A stretch of 64,000 nucleotides of DNA from an uncultured Methanomethylovorans sp. (GTDB lineage: Archaea > Halobacteriota > Methanosarcinia > Methanosarcinales > Methanosarcinaceae): contig NZ_OY782870.1 in assembly GCF_963678545.1 (NCBI RefSeq), positions 1,798,001 to 1,862,000 on the forward strand, written 5' to 3'. Below the pieces are notes generated by a model, which was given only the letters and a program-made list of their open reading frames with translations, searched no databases and was not told the origin of the DNA. Below, piece by piece: positions 56,692 through 64,000 of this stretch. Every line of letters starts with the position of its first letter. Position 1 is the first letter of the stretch. The translations under genes and the position numbers were made by a program.

Positions 56692-57390
56692 TCAGATCAA
56701 CTTCTTCAGTTTCTCTACAAGTCCCTGCTGGATACCAGCAGTACGATCGCCGCCGCAGACCATGCCGCGAATTCCTATAATGTCGGGCTGAATGCGCTTT
56801 AGAGTAGGCAGATCCTCAAACTTGAGAGTTCCCGCAAGAGCAGATTCTAATCCTAATTCACGAATAGAGCCGGTGAATTGTGTAAGCTCCTCTTCGGTCA
56901 TAAATTCAAAGGTGGAACGTCCGTCCTTGATACCTGTATCGACCATCACGACATCTACACCTGCTTTCTTACCGATTGCCGGAAGCAGGTGCGGAGAAAT
57001 AGAATTTATGCGCTTGTAGTCAGAATAGCCGGATGCAACAACCTTTCTGGAAGGATCAAAATCCTTGACGGCTTTGTTGATATTAGTTAGCATTTCCAGC
57101 GCCTGATCTTCGGTCTGTACATCATAAAGACCAACTTTTACATATTGAGCACCTGCAACAGCAGCACCCAGAGCTGCCAGAGATGCAGTCCCGGGTTTGT
57201 AATTGAAATCACCAATCGTTGCACTTATAGGTTTTTTAGAACCAATGGCTTCTTTCACTGATTTGATGACCCAGGGGAAGTTTGCTCCAAGAGAGCCTTC
57301 TTTTGGGTTCTTGACATCAATTATGTCAGCACCACCATTATATGCAACGATTGCCTCTTCTTTGTTTATTGGGCTGACCAGCAATTTCAT
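56692..57390 (-). CDS. mfnB: (5-formylfuran-3-yl)methyl phosphate synthase MfnB
   Basis: A 232-residue TIM-barrel enzyme that condenses two glyceraldehyde 3-phosphate to the furan precursor of methanofuran, the C1 carrier of methanogenesis. The catalytic lysines known from the Methanocaldococcus enzyme are at the same positions: K27 in DVKNPKEGSLGA and K85 in YVKVGLYD. The phosphate-binding GIRGMVCGGDRTAG lies near the end. Its ATG is 47 bp from the start of a divergent HisA-like gene. Confidence 0.95.
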   Translation of the reverse strand: MKLLVSPINKEEAIVAYNGGADIIDVKNPKEGSLGANFPWVIKSVKEAIGSKKPISATIGDFNYKPGTASLAALGAAVAGAQYVKVGLYDVQTEDQALEMLTNINKAVKDFDPSRKVVASGYSDYKRINSISPHLLPAIGKKAGVDVVMVDTGIKDGRSTFEFMTEEELTQFTGSIRELGLESALAGTLKFEDLPTLKRIQPDIIGIRGMVCGGDRTAGIQQGLVEKLKKLI

Positions 57391-57437
57391 AGTAATAACC
57401 TCAATTTTATAGCATGAGAGCGCCTATCAGTTAATAT

Positions 57438-58148
57438 ATGTTTCGTATCGTTTTCGTATTGGATTTATATAATTCGACTGTGGTGCATGCACAAGGTGGT
57501 AATAGAAAGAATTACCGTCCTGTACACCTGGCAAGCCACATCTGTACGACCTCAGAACCTATAAAGCTCCTAGAAGAAGTAAAACCAAAGGAAGTCTACA
57601 TTGCAGATCTCAATGTCCTGCAGGCAGAAGGCCCTCATAACACCAATTTTGCGATGATAAAGCAAATCTCTTCACGGTTCACTACAATGCTGGACCCTGG
57701 CATCTCATCGCTTAAAGAGGCAATAGAGGCAAGTTCTCTTGCAGATACTATTATACTTGGAACAGAAACCTCGTCCTTGCAGACCATTAAAGAAGTTTCT
57801 ACTCTTCTACCAGGTAAAGTGAATGTAAGTATTGACAAAAAGCACGGACAGATACTTACATCTGATCCTATCATGCCTCGTGAACCTACTGAAATCGTGC
57901 GTGAGCTCAATGCTCTGGATATACAAAATATCATCATTCTTGACATGGACAGAGTAGGTACATCCAGTGGTGTGGATTCACAATTCTTAAGTAACATTGT
58001 TTCCATCTCCCATCACGACGTGCTTCTTGGAGGCGGTGTAAAAGATATCCAGGATATCAAAAAGCTTGAAAGCATAGGAATGAAAGGGGCCCTTGTGGCA
58101 ACTGCGTTGCACAATAGTTCGATACCGCTTAAAATGGCACAACATTGA
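57438..58148 (+). CDS. HisA/HisF-like TIM-barrel protein
   Basis: A 236-residue TIM barrel of the HisA/HisF superfamily: IVFVLDLYNSTVVHAQGGNR at the start, VYIADLNVLQ with the second-strand Asp, ILDMDRVGTSSGVD in the middle, and LLGGGVKDIQD with the phosphate loop GALVATALHN at the end. In methanogens a HisA-like gene of this type sits apart from the his genes. Its position back to back with mfnB suggests a role in methanofuran or another cofactor pathway; this is inference. Confidence 0.8.
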   Translation: MFRIVFVLDLYNSTVVHAQGGNRKNYRPVHLASHICTTSEPIKLLEEVKPKEVYIADLNVLQAEGPHNTNFAMIKQISSRFTTMLDPGISSLKEAIEASSLADTIILGTETSSLQTIKEVSTLLPGKVNVSIDKKHGQILTSDPIMPREPTEIVRELNALDIQNIIILDMDRVGTSSGVDSQFLSNIVSISHHDVLLGGGVKDIQDIKKLESIGMKGALVATALHNSSIPLKMAQH

Positions 58149-58432
58149 CGAGAATAAAGGTGACACGTTTGGAAGAGAATGGTACAAAATCTGATATAAA
58201 ATCTGATGCTAAATCTGAGATCACAATAGAAGAAGCTTTTGCAGAGATTAAAATGGGAGGAGGTTGGTTCCTTACCATAAGTCTTGCTACAAGTGAAAAA
58301 TATGAAAATGAGTATGTAGAGATTGCAAAAGAACGGGCTGGCCAGAAAAGGGGCCGTTTCAACTTAAATCCCAAATATATAAGGGATCTGGGAGAAACGC
58401 TCATTAAGTTCGCTGATACTAACAATTTGTAA
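58145..58432 (+). CDS. Small uncharacterised protein
   Basis: A 95-codon frame that begins with TTG 58145 overlapping the stop of the HisA-like gene, or at GTG 58160 or TTG 58169 after AAAGGTGA. Content is Lys/Glu-rich at first (DIKSDAKSEITIEEAFAEIK) and then MGGGWFLTISLATSEKYENE and KRGRFNLNPKYIRDLGETL. I do not recognise the family. The tight coupling implies the same transcript as the HisA-like gene. Confidence 0.55.
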   Translation: MTRIKVTRLEENGTKSDIKSDAKSEITIEEAFAEIKMGGGWFLTISLATSEKYENEYVEIAKERAGQKRGRFNLNPKYIRDLGETLIKFADTNNL

Positions 58433-58437
58433 CCCTT

Positions 58438-58495
58438 AAAGCCGGGAGCATAAGAAATAGGCAAATAAACCACTGATTTCTTTAATCCCGGCTTT
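58438..58495. terminator. Long-loop stem between convergent genes
   Basis: AAAGCCGGGA (58438-58447) and TCCCGGCTTT (58486-58495) are perfectly complementary over 10 bp, with 38 nt between. The right arm includes the last codons of tmk on the other strand. It can serve both the 95-residue gene and tmk. Confidence 0.55.
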
Positions 58496-59093
58496 CTAAT
58501 GCATGAGCAATAATCCTGAAAACTTCTTCTTTCACTTCATTTAAAGGCCTGTCAGAATTGATAATTACAAACCTTCCGGGATCTTCTGCCGCAAGGCGTA
58601 GATAATTGCTGCGCACTGTTTTCAGGAATTCGATCTTCTCGAACTTCGATTGCTCTCCGCGATGCCCGCAGCGTTTTACAGCTATAGCCGGATCAATGTC
58701 AAAAAGGACTATAAGGTCCGGATCAATAGTCCAGCCTTTGTGTAGTGTTCGGACCCATTCTAGTGGATCTTCGAACAAATCCGAAAGTGTAGAGCCCTGA
58801 TAGGCACATCTGCTTGCAGAATAACGATCTGATATAACATTAGACCCACTTTCAAGGGAAGGACGAACAAGCCTGGAAACATGGTCAGCATGGTCTGCCA
58901 GAAATAGCATAAGTTCGGCTACATGGTCTGTATCGCTGCGCAGGGCGCGATTTACAGCATCTCCAAGCCAGCTTGTGGTAGGCTCCCGGGTAAAGACACA
59001 CCGTGGAAACCTTTTTTCATCCTGCAGTAACCGGCATATTGTAGACTTGCCAGAGCCATCGATACCCTCCAAAGTAATTAGTTTGCCTCTCAT
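58482..59093 (-). CDS. tmk: Thymidylate kinase
   Basis: A 203-residue dTMP kinase: P-loop EGIDGSGKST at 9-18, the dTMP-binding FTREPTTSW, the DRY motif in VISDRYSASRCAYQG, and the lid FEKIEFLKTVRSNY. It phosphorylates dTMP to dTDP. A zinc-ribbon gene lies upstream on the same strand. Confidence 0.95.
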   Translation of the reverse strand: MRGKLITLEGIDGSGKSTICRLLQDEKRFPRCVFTREPTTSWLGDAVNRALRSDTDHVAELMLFLADHADHVSRLVRPSLESGSNVISDRYSASRCAYQGSTLSDLFEDPLEWVRTLHKGWTIDPDLIVLFDIDPAIAVKRCGHRGEQSKFEKIEFLKTVRSNYLRLAAEDPGRFVIINSDRPLNEVKEEVFRIIAHALESRD

Positions 59094-59136
59094 TCAGTGA
59101 GTATCAATAAAGGCAAGACCTATTATATAATTACTC

Positions 59137-59265
59137 TCAGACCCTGTATGTATTTCCGCTTCCACATTGTGGGCATGTTATTTCAAAGAAGTCTGGGTTT
59201 GATTCGAAGACATAATCACATGAGCCGCATTTGAAATACACAAGTAACTGGTCGATTTCCGTCAT
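59137..59265 (-). CDS. Short zinc-ribbon protein
   Basis: A 42-residue protein too short for most gene finders: MTEIDQLLVYFKCGSCDYVF, then EITCPQCGSGNTYRV. Two CxxC knuckles 21 residues apart make a complete zinc ribbon. It ends 44 bp before the tmk start, same strand. GGT is the only SD-like sequence. Such ribbons are common in archaea and usually mediate protein or RNA contact; role unknown. Confidence 0.65.
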   Translation of the reverse strand: MTEIDQLLVYFKCGSCDYVFESNPDFFEITCPQCGSGNTYRV

Positions 59266-59377
59266 GATTTTACCAATTAATTACATGCAACTAATATAAT
59301 ATCAATTTTATGCAAACCTATTAAGCATCCATATGAAGATCATTTATAATGGATGACACCTAAGCATTGCTAAGAAC

Positions 59378-60055
59378 ATGACGAATATAGGTGTTATCAC
59401 AAGGGGTAAATATGGAAAAAGGCTCATCAGCACTCTGCTAATGCATACTGATCTGAAAGTTTTTAGTGCGGAAGTGCCGGAACATCTCCCTGAATTCATA
59501 GATGAACCGGAAGAGTTCCTTGAACAAATGGCAATGGATAGAACGGTATTCAATGCCGATATAGTCGTAACATACTCTCTGCATCCGGACCTGACACCAC
59601 AGATAGCTCACATGGCTGGTAAAGCAGGTGTAGGGGCACTCATAGTTCCAGGAGGTGCATCAAAAGCTCCCGTAAAGGAACTCGAACAGATATCCAAAGA
59701 ATATGGCATGTACATCGAAGTGGATGATATCTGCTGCAACCTCAGTTCAAATCCTGCTATCAGCAAATTTACCGATAGATTATCGAGCCCCCTGCTAGAG
59801 ATCACTATTCATGAAGGCAAAGTGGAACAGGTAAATATAATAAGAGGAGCACCTTGCGGCAGCACCTGGCACATGGCAGAAGGCCTAAAAGGCGTATCTC
59901 TTAAGGATGCACCCGCAAAGGCAGGGCTTCTTATACAGCAGTATCCATGCCGGGCCGTGCGGGGCAACAAAGGCGGCATCCATGAATCTGCAAAACTGCA
60001 TAAGGATGCCGTTTCAAAGGCTATTGAACAGGCTATCCTAAAAAAGGAACATTAG
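59378..60055 (+). CDS. DUF166 family protein
   Basis: A 225-residue archaeal DUF166 protein: MTNIGVITRGKYGKRLISTL, then ADIVVTYSLHPDLTPQIAH, IVPGGASKAP, IEVDDICCNLSSNP, GAPCGSTWHMAEGLKGV and YPCRAVRGNKGGIHESAKLH. The CC and later Cys residues are conserved. Some databases label it as thymidylate-synthase-related; closeness to tmk here would fit pyrimidine metabolism, but this is not established. Confidence 0.85.
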   Translation: MTNIGVITRGKYGKRLISTLLMHTDLKVFSAEVPEHLPEFIDEPEEFLEQMAMDRTVFNADIVVTYSLHPDLTPQIAHMAGKAGVGALIVPGGASKAPVKELEQISKEYGMYIEVDDICCNLSSNPAISKFTDRLSSPLLEITIHEGKVEQVNIIRGAPCGSTWHMAEGLKGVSLKDAPAKAGLLIQQYPCRAVRGNKGGIHESAKLHKDAVSKAIEQAILKKEH

Positions 60056-60088
60056 TTTTTTGTGTAACTCAGTCATTATATATTCCGA

Positions 60089-61813
60089 ATGGATAATGCT
60101 GAAATAGCAAAACGCCTCTTTGAAATGGCAGAGATGCTGCAATTCAAAGGAGAGAACATTTTCAAGATTAAAGCCTATCAGAAAGCTGCAAGACATATAG
60201 AGGAACTGGAAGAGGATATAAATGTCTTGCGCAAAAAGGATGAGCTTGGAAGCATTCCCGGAGTAGGAGACGCAATAGAAGATAAGATCAAGGAAATGCT
60301 TGATACCGGCACATTCAAGGCTTTCGAAGCTATAAGGCACACCATACCGGAAGAAATAGACGAGATAACTGCTGTACAGGGAATTGGCCCTAAAACTGCA
60401 CATATTTTATACACCCGATTAGGTGTTAAAGATCTGGAGGGATTGCTCAAGGCTGCAGAGGAACATCGCATAAGGAGAATACCTGGAATGGGTTTGAAAA
60501 CAGAGGAGAATATTCTCATTGCAGCAAAGCGCCAGGTTGCAGAAGGTAACATGGGAAGGTTTCCGCTGGGTACAGCATTGTCTGTAGCTGAGGAAATATC
60601 TAAAAAACTTGTAGATGGAACATTGATCAGGGAAGTCCAGATCGCTGGCAGTATAAGGAGATGGAAAGATACTGTAGGTGATATTGACCTGATAGCACGC
60701 TCGGATGAACCCGAAAAAGCCATAGAGGTTTTTACACTTATGGATAAGGTGCAGGAGGTCTTGGAGAAGGGAAACACTAAGGGTTCCATCATCTATAAAG
60801 ACAACATCCAGGTAGACCTGAGAATCGTAAAAGATGATGCTTTCGGTTCACTGCTTCAGTATTTCACAGGTTCTAAGGAACATAATGTAAAATTGCGTAA
60901 GATCGCCCTCTCAAAGGGCTTGCATCTTAGTGAATATGGGTTAATAGATGCTGTCACCGGAAAGCAAATACCTTTCTCCACGGAACATGAACAATATGGG
61001 AGGCTCGGACTTCAGTTCATTCCACCTGAACTACGTGAGGACAGGGGTGAAATAGAAGCAGCAATGGAAAAGAAGATCCCTAGACTTATAGAGGTTAGTG
61101 ATATAAAAGGTGATCTTCATGTGCATTCCAACTGGAGCGACGGTCAGGATACAATAGAGGAGCTGGCTCTTGCAGCAAAGGCTCTTGGATATGAATATCT
61201 AAATATTTCTGACCACTCTGGGTATTCTAAGATCGCAAACGGACTTTCTGAAAAAAGGTTGCTTGACCATATCAAGGAAATAGAGAGACTTAATGAAAGC
61301 ATCGAAGGCATACGTATATTTTCAGGTACCGAATGCGATATACTTCCCGATGGAACACTAGACTACAGTGATGAATTGCTGGAGCAGCTTGACATAGTTG
61401 TAGTGGCTGTGCATGGTTCAGTTGAGCAGGATAGTAAGACCATGACACAGAGGATCGTAGCTGCATTGGAGAACGAAAATGTACATGTCCTTGCACATCC
61501 CACAGGCAGAAAATTCGGAAAGAGACTGCCCTTTATGATGGACATGGAAAAGATCATGGACACTGCACTGGAGCATGGGAAAGTACTGGAAATAAATTCA
61601 GCTCCCCAGAGGCTTGATCTTAATGATAGTAATGCAATTATGGCTAGGAAGAGGGGGATAAAAATGGCCATTAATACTGATACTCATTTGTCGGATCAGT
61701 TCTATAACATAAGATACGGAGTTGGTACTGCAAGAAGGGCCTGGCTAAAATCTGATGATGTCATAAATACGTTGCATTTGAAGGATATATGCAAGCTCTT
61801 AGGCATCTCTTAG
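60089..61813 (+). CDS. polX: Family X DNA polymerase with PHP domain (PolX)
   Basis: A 574-residue PolX. The N-terminal 8-kDa domain with helix-hairpin-helix (GIGPKTAHILYTRLG, GMGLKTEENIL) leads to the polymerase palm with IAGSIRRWKDTVGDIDLIA, which holds the catalytic Asp residues. The C-terminal PHP domain (DLHVHSNWSDGQDTIEEL, NISDHSGYSKI, FSGTECDIL, VLAHPTGR, NTDTHLSDQF) carries the metal ligands for 3'-5' exonuclease or phosphoesterase activity. It fills gaps in base excision repair. The TATA-like TCATTATATATTCC lies just before the ATG. Confidence 0.95.
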   Translation: MDNAEIAKRLFEMAEMLQFKGENIFKIKAYQKAARHIEELEEDINVLRKKDELGSIPGVGDAIEDKIKEMLDTGTFKAFEAIRHTIPEEIDEITAVQGIGPKTAHILYTRLGVKDLEGLLKAAEEHRIRRIPGMGLKTEENILIAAKRQVAEGNMGRFPLGTALSVAEEISKKLVDGTLIREVQIAGSIRRWKDTVGDIDLIARSDEPEKAIEVFTLMDKVQEVLEKGNTKGSIIYKDNIQVDLRIVKDDAFGSLLQYFTGSKEHNVKLRKIALSKGLHLSEYGLIDAVTGKQIPFSTEHEQYGRLGLQFIPPELREDRGEIEAAMEKKIPRLIEVSDIKGDLHVHSNWSDGQDTIEELALAAKALGYEYLNISDHSGYSKIANGLSEKRLLDHIKEIERLNESIEGIRIFSGTECDILPDGTLDYSDELLEQLDIVVVAVHGSVEQDSKTMTQRIVAALENENVHVLAHPTGRKFGKRLPFMMDMEKIMDTALEHGKVLEINSAPQRLDLNDSNAIMARKRGIKMAINTDTHLSDQFYNIRYGVGTARRAWLKSDDVINTLHLKDICKLLGIS

Positions 61814-61831
61814 GAAAAAAGAGATGTTGAG

Positions 61832-61850
61832 GGGAAGGTCTTACCTTCCC
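61832..61850. terminator. Terminator between polX and methanogenesis marker 14
   Basis: GGGAAGG (61832-61838) and CCTTCCC (61844-61850) form a 7-bp stem with a 5-nt loop between the two convergent stops. A-rich and T-rich tracts flank it. Confidence 0.65.
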
Positions 61851-61855
61851 AAGAT

Positions 61856-63367
61856 TCATTTTCCAGATTGCAATTTGATGCGCTGGGCAAGAATGCATTT
61901 TCCACCACTTTTACCACCTAACGGATTGAATGTAGTTCCAAGGGAATTCATGCACCGCGCCATGACAGCAGACCCTCTTGCCAGACCATCATCCACAAAC
62001 ACAACACGTGAATCTATATTATGGTTGATTCCCAGTTCTTCAAGATATTTCAATACAAGCTTTGGCTTGTTGCCAGTAATTCCTGCGCGGCCAGTGATTC
62101 CAATGGCAGTGTTCTCAAACAAAAGTCCTTGTTCCTGTGTAACTTTTATAAGTCTTTGAATCACCCTGGCCATTACATCATCTATCACAGAAAAGAGAAA
62201 GTTAAGCCCATGTTTCTTGTAGATCTCCGCACCAATTTTAGTAAGCTTATCCATATCAGAACCGTTGATCCCGACATCACAGCCTATGAGCACAACACCC
62301 ATTTCCTCTGCTGCTTTAGGATTTACAGGAACGCTTCCGTATCTTTTAAAACCCTGGGGTACTTTTTCAATACGTATGTATTGATGAATATTTTGCGAAT
62401 ACTCTAATATCTGTTTTCCTTTGAACATAGTAGAGAACTTTCCAAAAGAAATACCCGGAAGCAACTTGAACTCAGCTGATGAATTTTTACGCAGCTCCGG
62501 GCTTGCAACATCATCCTTTTCAATATCCTGAAAAATTTCAAGAGCTGTGCCTTTTTGTGGGTCTACTTTTCCTGTACCTTTGATAAGTGCATCTGGAATA
62601 GCACCTGCATAGCCGCAGAAGTTACCAATAGTCCTTGCATAAGGCAATTCCTGTCCTATGATCCTCCCATCTAATGTAGTACCAAAGTCCATAGAAATAC
62701 ATGGGTTACGGAAATCCACGTCCACCCACTTTGCTCCCTCTTTGATACCTGCTGTTGCGAGTTCTCCTTCCATTTCATTGGCTACGATCTCCACACCAGT
62801 AGCACCTTTTGGTGGCGTGACACTCGCGACTGCTCCATCAAATACAACCTTTTCTAATTTGGAGTATTTGCGAATCTTTTCCTGAATATTTAATATAGAC
62901 ATTGGCGGAGTCATACGGTTTGGAGGTACACCTGCCATAAGGCAACCTTCAGCCAGTGCTTTAATGAATTCACCCACTTCTTCGGGAGCATCAAAACCTG
63001 CAACAACACCTGTTGAACGTACTACAAAATGGATGTCAGTTTTTATGTCCAGATTTGCCTTTTCTACTGCTTTAAGGAGTGTGTTCCTTACAAGTTCGGC
63101 TATGGACTGTCTGGTTAACTCTACACCACTGAGAGTTCTGCCAAATATTTCCTCTCCATTTTTAGGTGCCCGCACATCACGAGTCATTTTGACAGTTTTG
63201 GTTATAAGGCGTGTTTTTCCATCTTCCATATTAGTGGCTGTAAGGATACATTTGGTAGTAGTATTGCCCACTTCCACTGAAGCTACAATAAAATATGCAT
63301 TAGAACCGGACTTCAGATCGATCAACCTTACTGAAGGACTCTCAACTATTCTTGGTTTATGACCCAT
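61856..63367 (-). CDS. Methanogenesis marker protein 14
   Basis: A 503-residue protein restricted to methanogens and relatives. The start has the ASKHA-type phosphate loop VEVGNTTTKCILTAT (residues 31-45), and the middle SMDFGTTLDGRIIG and the later VLIGCDVGINGSD fit an actin-like ATPase core, similar to reactivation factors. So it may use ATP to activate a methanogenesis enzyme; its function is not proven. GGAG lies 8 bp before the ATG. The upstream gene, 11 bp away, is a thioredoxin. Confidence 0.93.
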   Translation of the reverse strand: MGHKPRIVESPSVRLIDLKSGSNAYFIVASVEVGNTTTKCILTATNMEDGKTRLITKTVKMTRDVRAPKNGEEIFGRTLSGVELTRQSIAELVRNTLLKAVEKANLDIKTDIHFVVRSTGVVAGFDAPEEVGEFIKALAEGCLMAGVPPNRMTPPMSILNIQEKIRKYSKLEKVVFDGAVASVTPPKGATGVEIVANEMEGELATAGIKEGAKWVDVDFRNPCISMDFGTTLDGRIIGQELPYARTIGNFCGYAGAIPDALIKGTGKVDPQKGTALEIFQDIEKDDVASPELRKNSSAEFKLLPGISFGKFSTMFKGKQILEYSQNIHQYIRIEKVPQGFKRYGSVPVNPKAAEEMGVVLIGCDVGINGSDMDKLTKIGAEIYKKHGLNFLFSVIDDVMARVIQRLIKVTQEQGLLFENTAIGITGRAGITGNKPKLVLKYLEELGINHNIDSRVVFVDDGLARGSAVMARCMNSLGTTFNPLGGKSGGKCILAQRIKLQSGK

Positions 63368-63378
63368 GTTACAAGCTC

Positions 63379-63783
63379 CTATCTTTGACCATTGATCAAT
63401 GGTCTTAATTTTTCTAAAAGCAACTGCTTTGGCAATGCTCCCGAAACATGATCAACTAAGTGACCTTTTTGGAAAAACAACAAAGTAGGAATACTTGATA
63501 TTCCCATATTCTGTGAAATTTTTGGATTCTGGTCTGTGTCAAGTTTACCAAACACGATCTTTCCCTGCAGTTCGGATGCGAGCTGATCGATAATTGGGGA
63601 TAATATACGGCAGGGGCCACACCACTGAGCCCAACAGTCTATTACTACTAAGGGGTACTGAGATATGAACGAATTGAAACTGTCATCTGTGACAGTCATA
63701 GGTTCTGCCGGATATTGACGAGCTTCAAGGGAATGCCGGAGTTCCTGAAGTCTTTTTTTCCTGATAGCTTCCAGATCATCCAT
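63379..63783 (-). CDS. Thioredoxin
   Basis: A 134-residue thioredoxin with active site WCGPC at residues 54-58, the following DTDQNPKISQ, the cis-proline SSIPTLLFF and the KGHLVDHVSG strand. The first 28 residues (DDLEAIRKKRLQEL) are a charged helix added in front of the fold. An upstream ATG (63792) exists, but ATG 63783 has AAGGATGA at proper spacing. It shares a transcript with methanogenesis marker 14. Its last codons form an 18-bp palindrome, GACCATTGATCAATGGTC (63387-63404). Confidence 0.93.
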   Translation of the reverse strand: MDDLEAIRKKRLQELRHSLEARQYPAEPMTVTDDSFNSFISQYPLVVIDCWAQWCGPCRILSPIIDQLASELQGKIVFGKLDTDQNPKISQNMGISSIPTLLFFQKGHLVDHVSGALPKQLLLEKLRPLINGQR

Positions 63784-64000
63784 GTTACTCATCCTTAAAT
63801 GATTGTTCCATTTTATTAAAAGCCTAATCCTATAGTACTCATCAGGAGAAATAATGCCTCACAGAAATATACATTATTTTTCCCTTTTGTCTAAATCCAT
63901 CCATCTGAATGAACATAATAGCTAAATAACATTAATGGTAAGGTTATGCGTAATAGTAGAAAAAAGGGCGCAAAGATGCCATTATTTCAGGAAAATTGTA

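Noticed and set aside
63387..63404. Perfect 18-bp palindrome GACCATTGATCAATGGTC as an operator
   Set aside because: It lies inside the thioredoxin reading frame, encoding PLINGQ, and upstream of marker 14 in mid-transcript. It may form a hairpin, but there is no sign of a regulator site.
63946..64000. Possible start of a gene at the right edge (ATG 63946 or 63976)
   Set aside because: Open to the window end, but only 18 codons are visible and the ribosome binding site is weak.

Overview
The window comes from a methanogenic archaeon of the Methanosarcinales, most likely a member of the Methanosarcinaceae. The evidence is methanogenesis marker protein 14, MfnB (methanofuran biosynthesis), archaeal FEN1, two DUF1699 proteins (a family I know from this group), PGF-type S-layer surface proteins, a bacterial-type gyrase, ccmABC, archaeal TATA-like promoters, and an AT-rich sequence with long non-coding gaps. 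I cannot name the genus from this sequence.

Layout. 1-0.8 kb: 3' end of an alternative (V/Fe-type) nitrogenase beta chain, followed by a HEPN-like gene. 1.9-13.3 kb: accessory region of small regulators, a ferredoxin next to a truncated AHSA1 gene, a LVIVD-repeat surface protein, an acyl-CoA synthetase with an N-terminal MerR/excisionase-type HTH, an IS1-type transposase relic, and the two DUF1699 paralogues. 13.6-17.1 kb: an IS256-family element with an 8-bp target duplication whose transposase gene is interrupted close to its 3' end by a complete 2.2-kb group II intron. Removing the intron restores a normal transposase C-terminus, and EBS1/IBS1 and EBS2/IBS2 pairings are visible. 17.2-18.5 kb: broken genes. 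18.8-26.1 kb: cupin, flavodoxin, a surface monoheme protein, a CDF metal transporter, FEN1, a kinase-HAD pair, and a ferredoxin-nitroreductase. 26.9-29.1 kb: ccmABC cytochrome c maturation genes. 29.4-31.1 kb: a low-GC UbiA prenyltransferase between two diverged direct repeats. 31.1-35.5 kb: PLP homeostasis protein, a divergent HxlR/flavoprotein pair, FKBP, quinone reductase and a frameshifted alanine dehydrogenase.

35.8-45.2 kb: a large surface protein with Ig, FIVAR and FN3 domains, then the conserved run gyrB-gyrA-pdxS-pdxT. 46-56.5 kb: a surface-glycan cluster, nearly all on the minus strand: GT4, three genes carrying four NodB-like deacetylase domains, a DUF354 protein, a methyltransferase, a double GT2 protein whose first domain has lost its metal-binding aspartates, and a GalE-type epimerase. 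56.7-63.8 kb: core genes mfnB with a divergent HisA-like gene, tmk, DUF166, PolX, methanogenesis marker 14 and thioredoxin.

The strongest find is the group II intron nested in the IS256 transposase gene. Several genes (intron RT, nitroreductase, alanine dehydrogenase, a small membrane protein, a PGF-CTERM tail) each differ from an intact frame by one base, mostly by loss of a base from a short homopolymer. This could be real decay or sequence error. No tRNA, rRNA or CRISPR array was seen.
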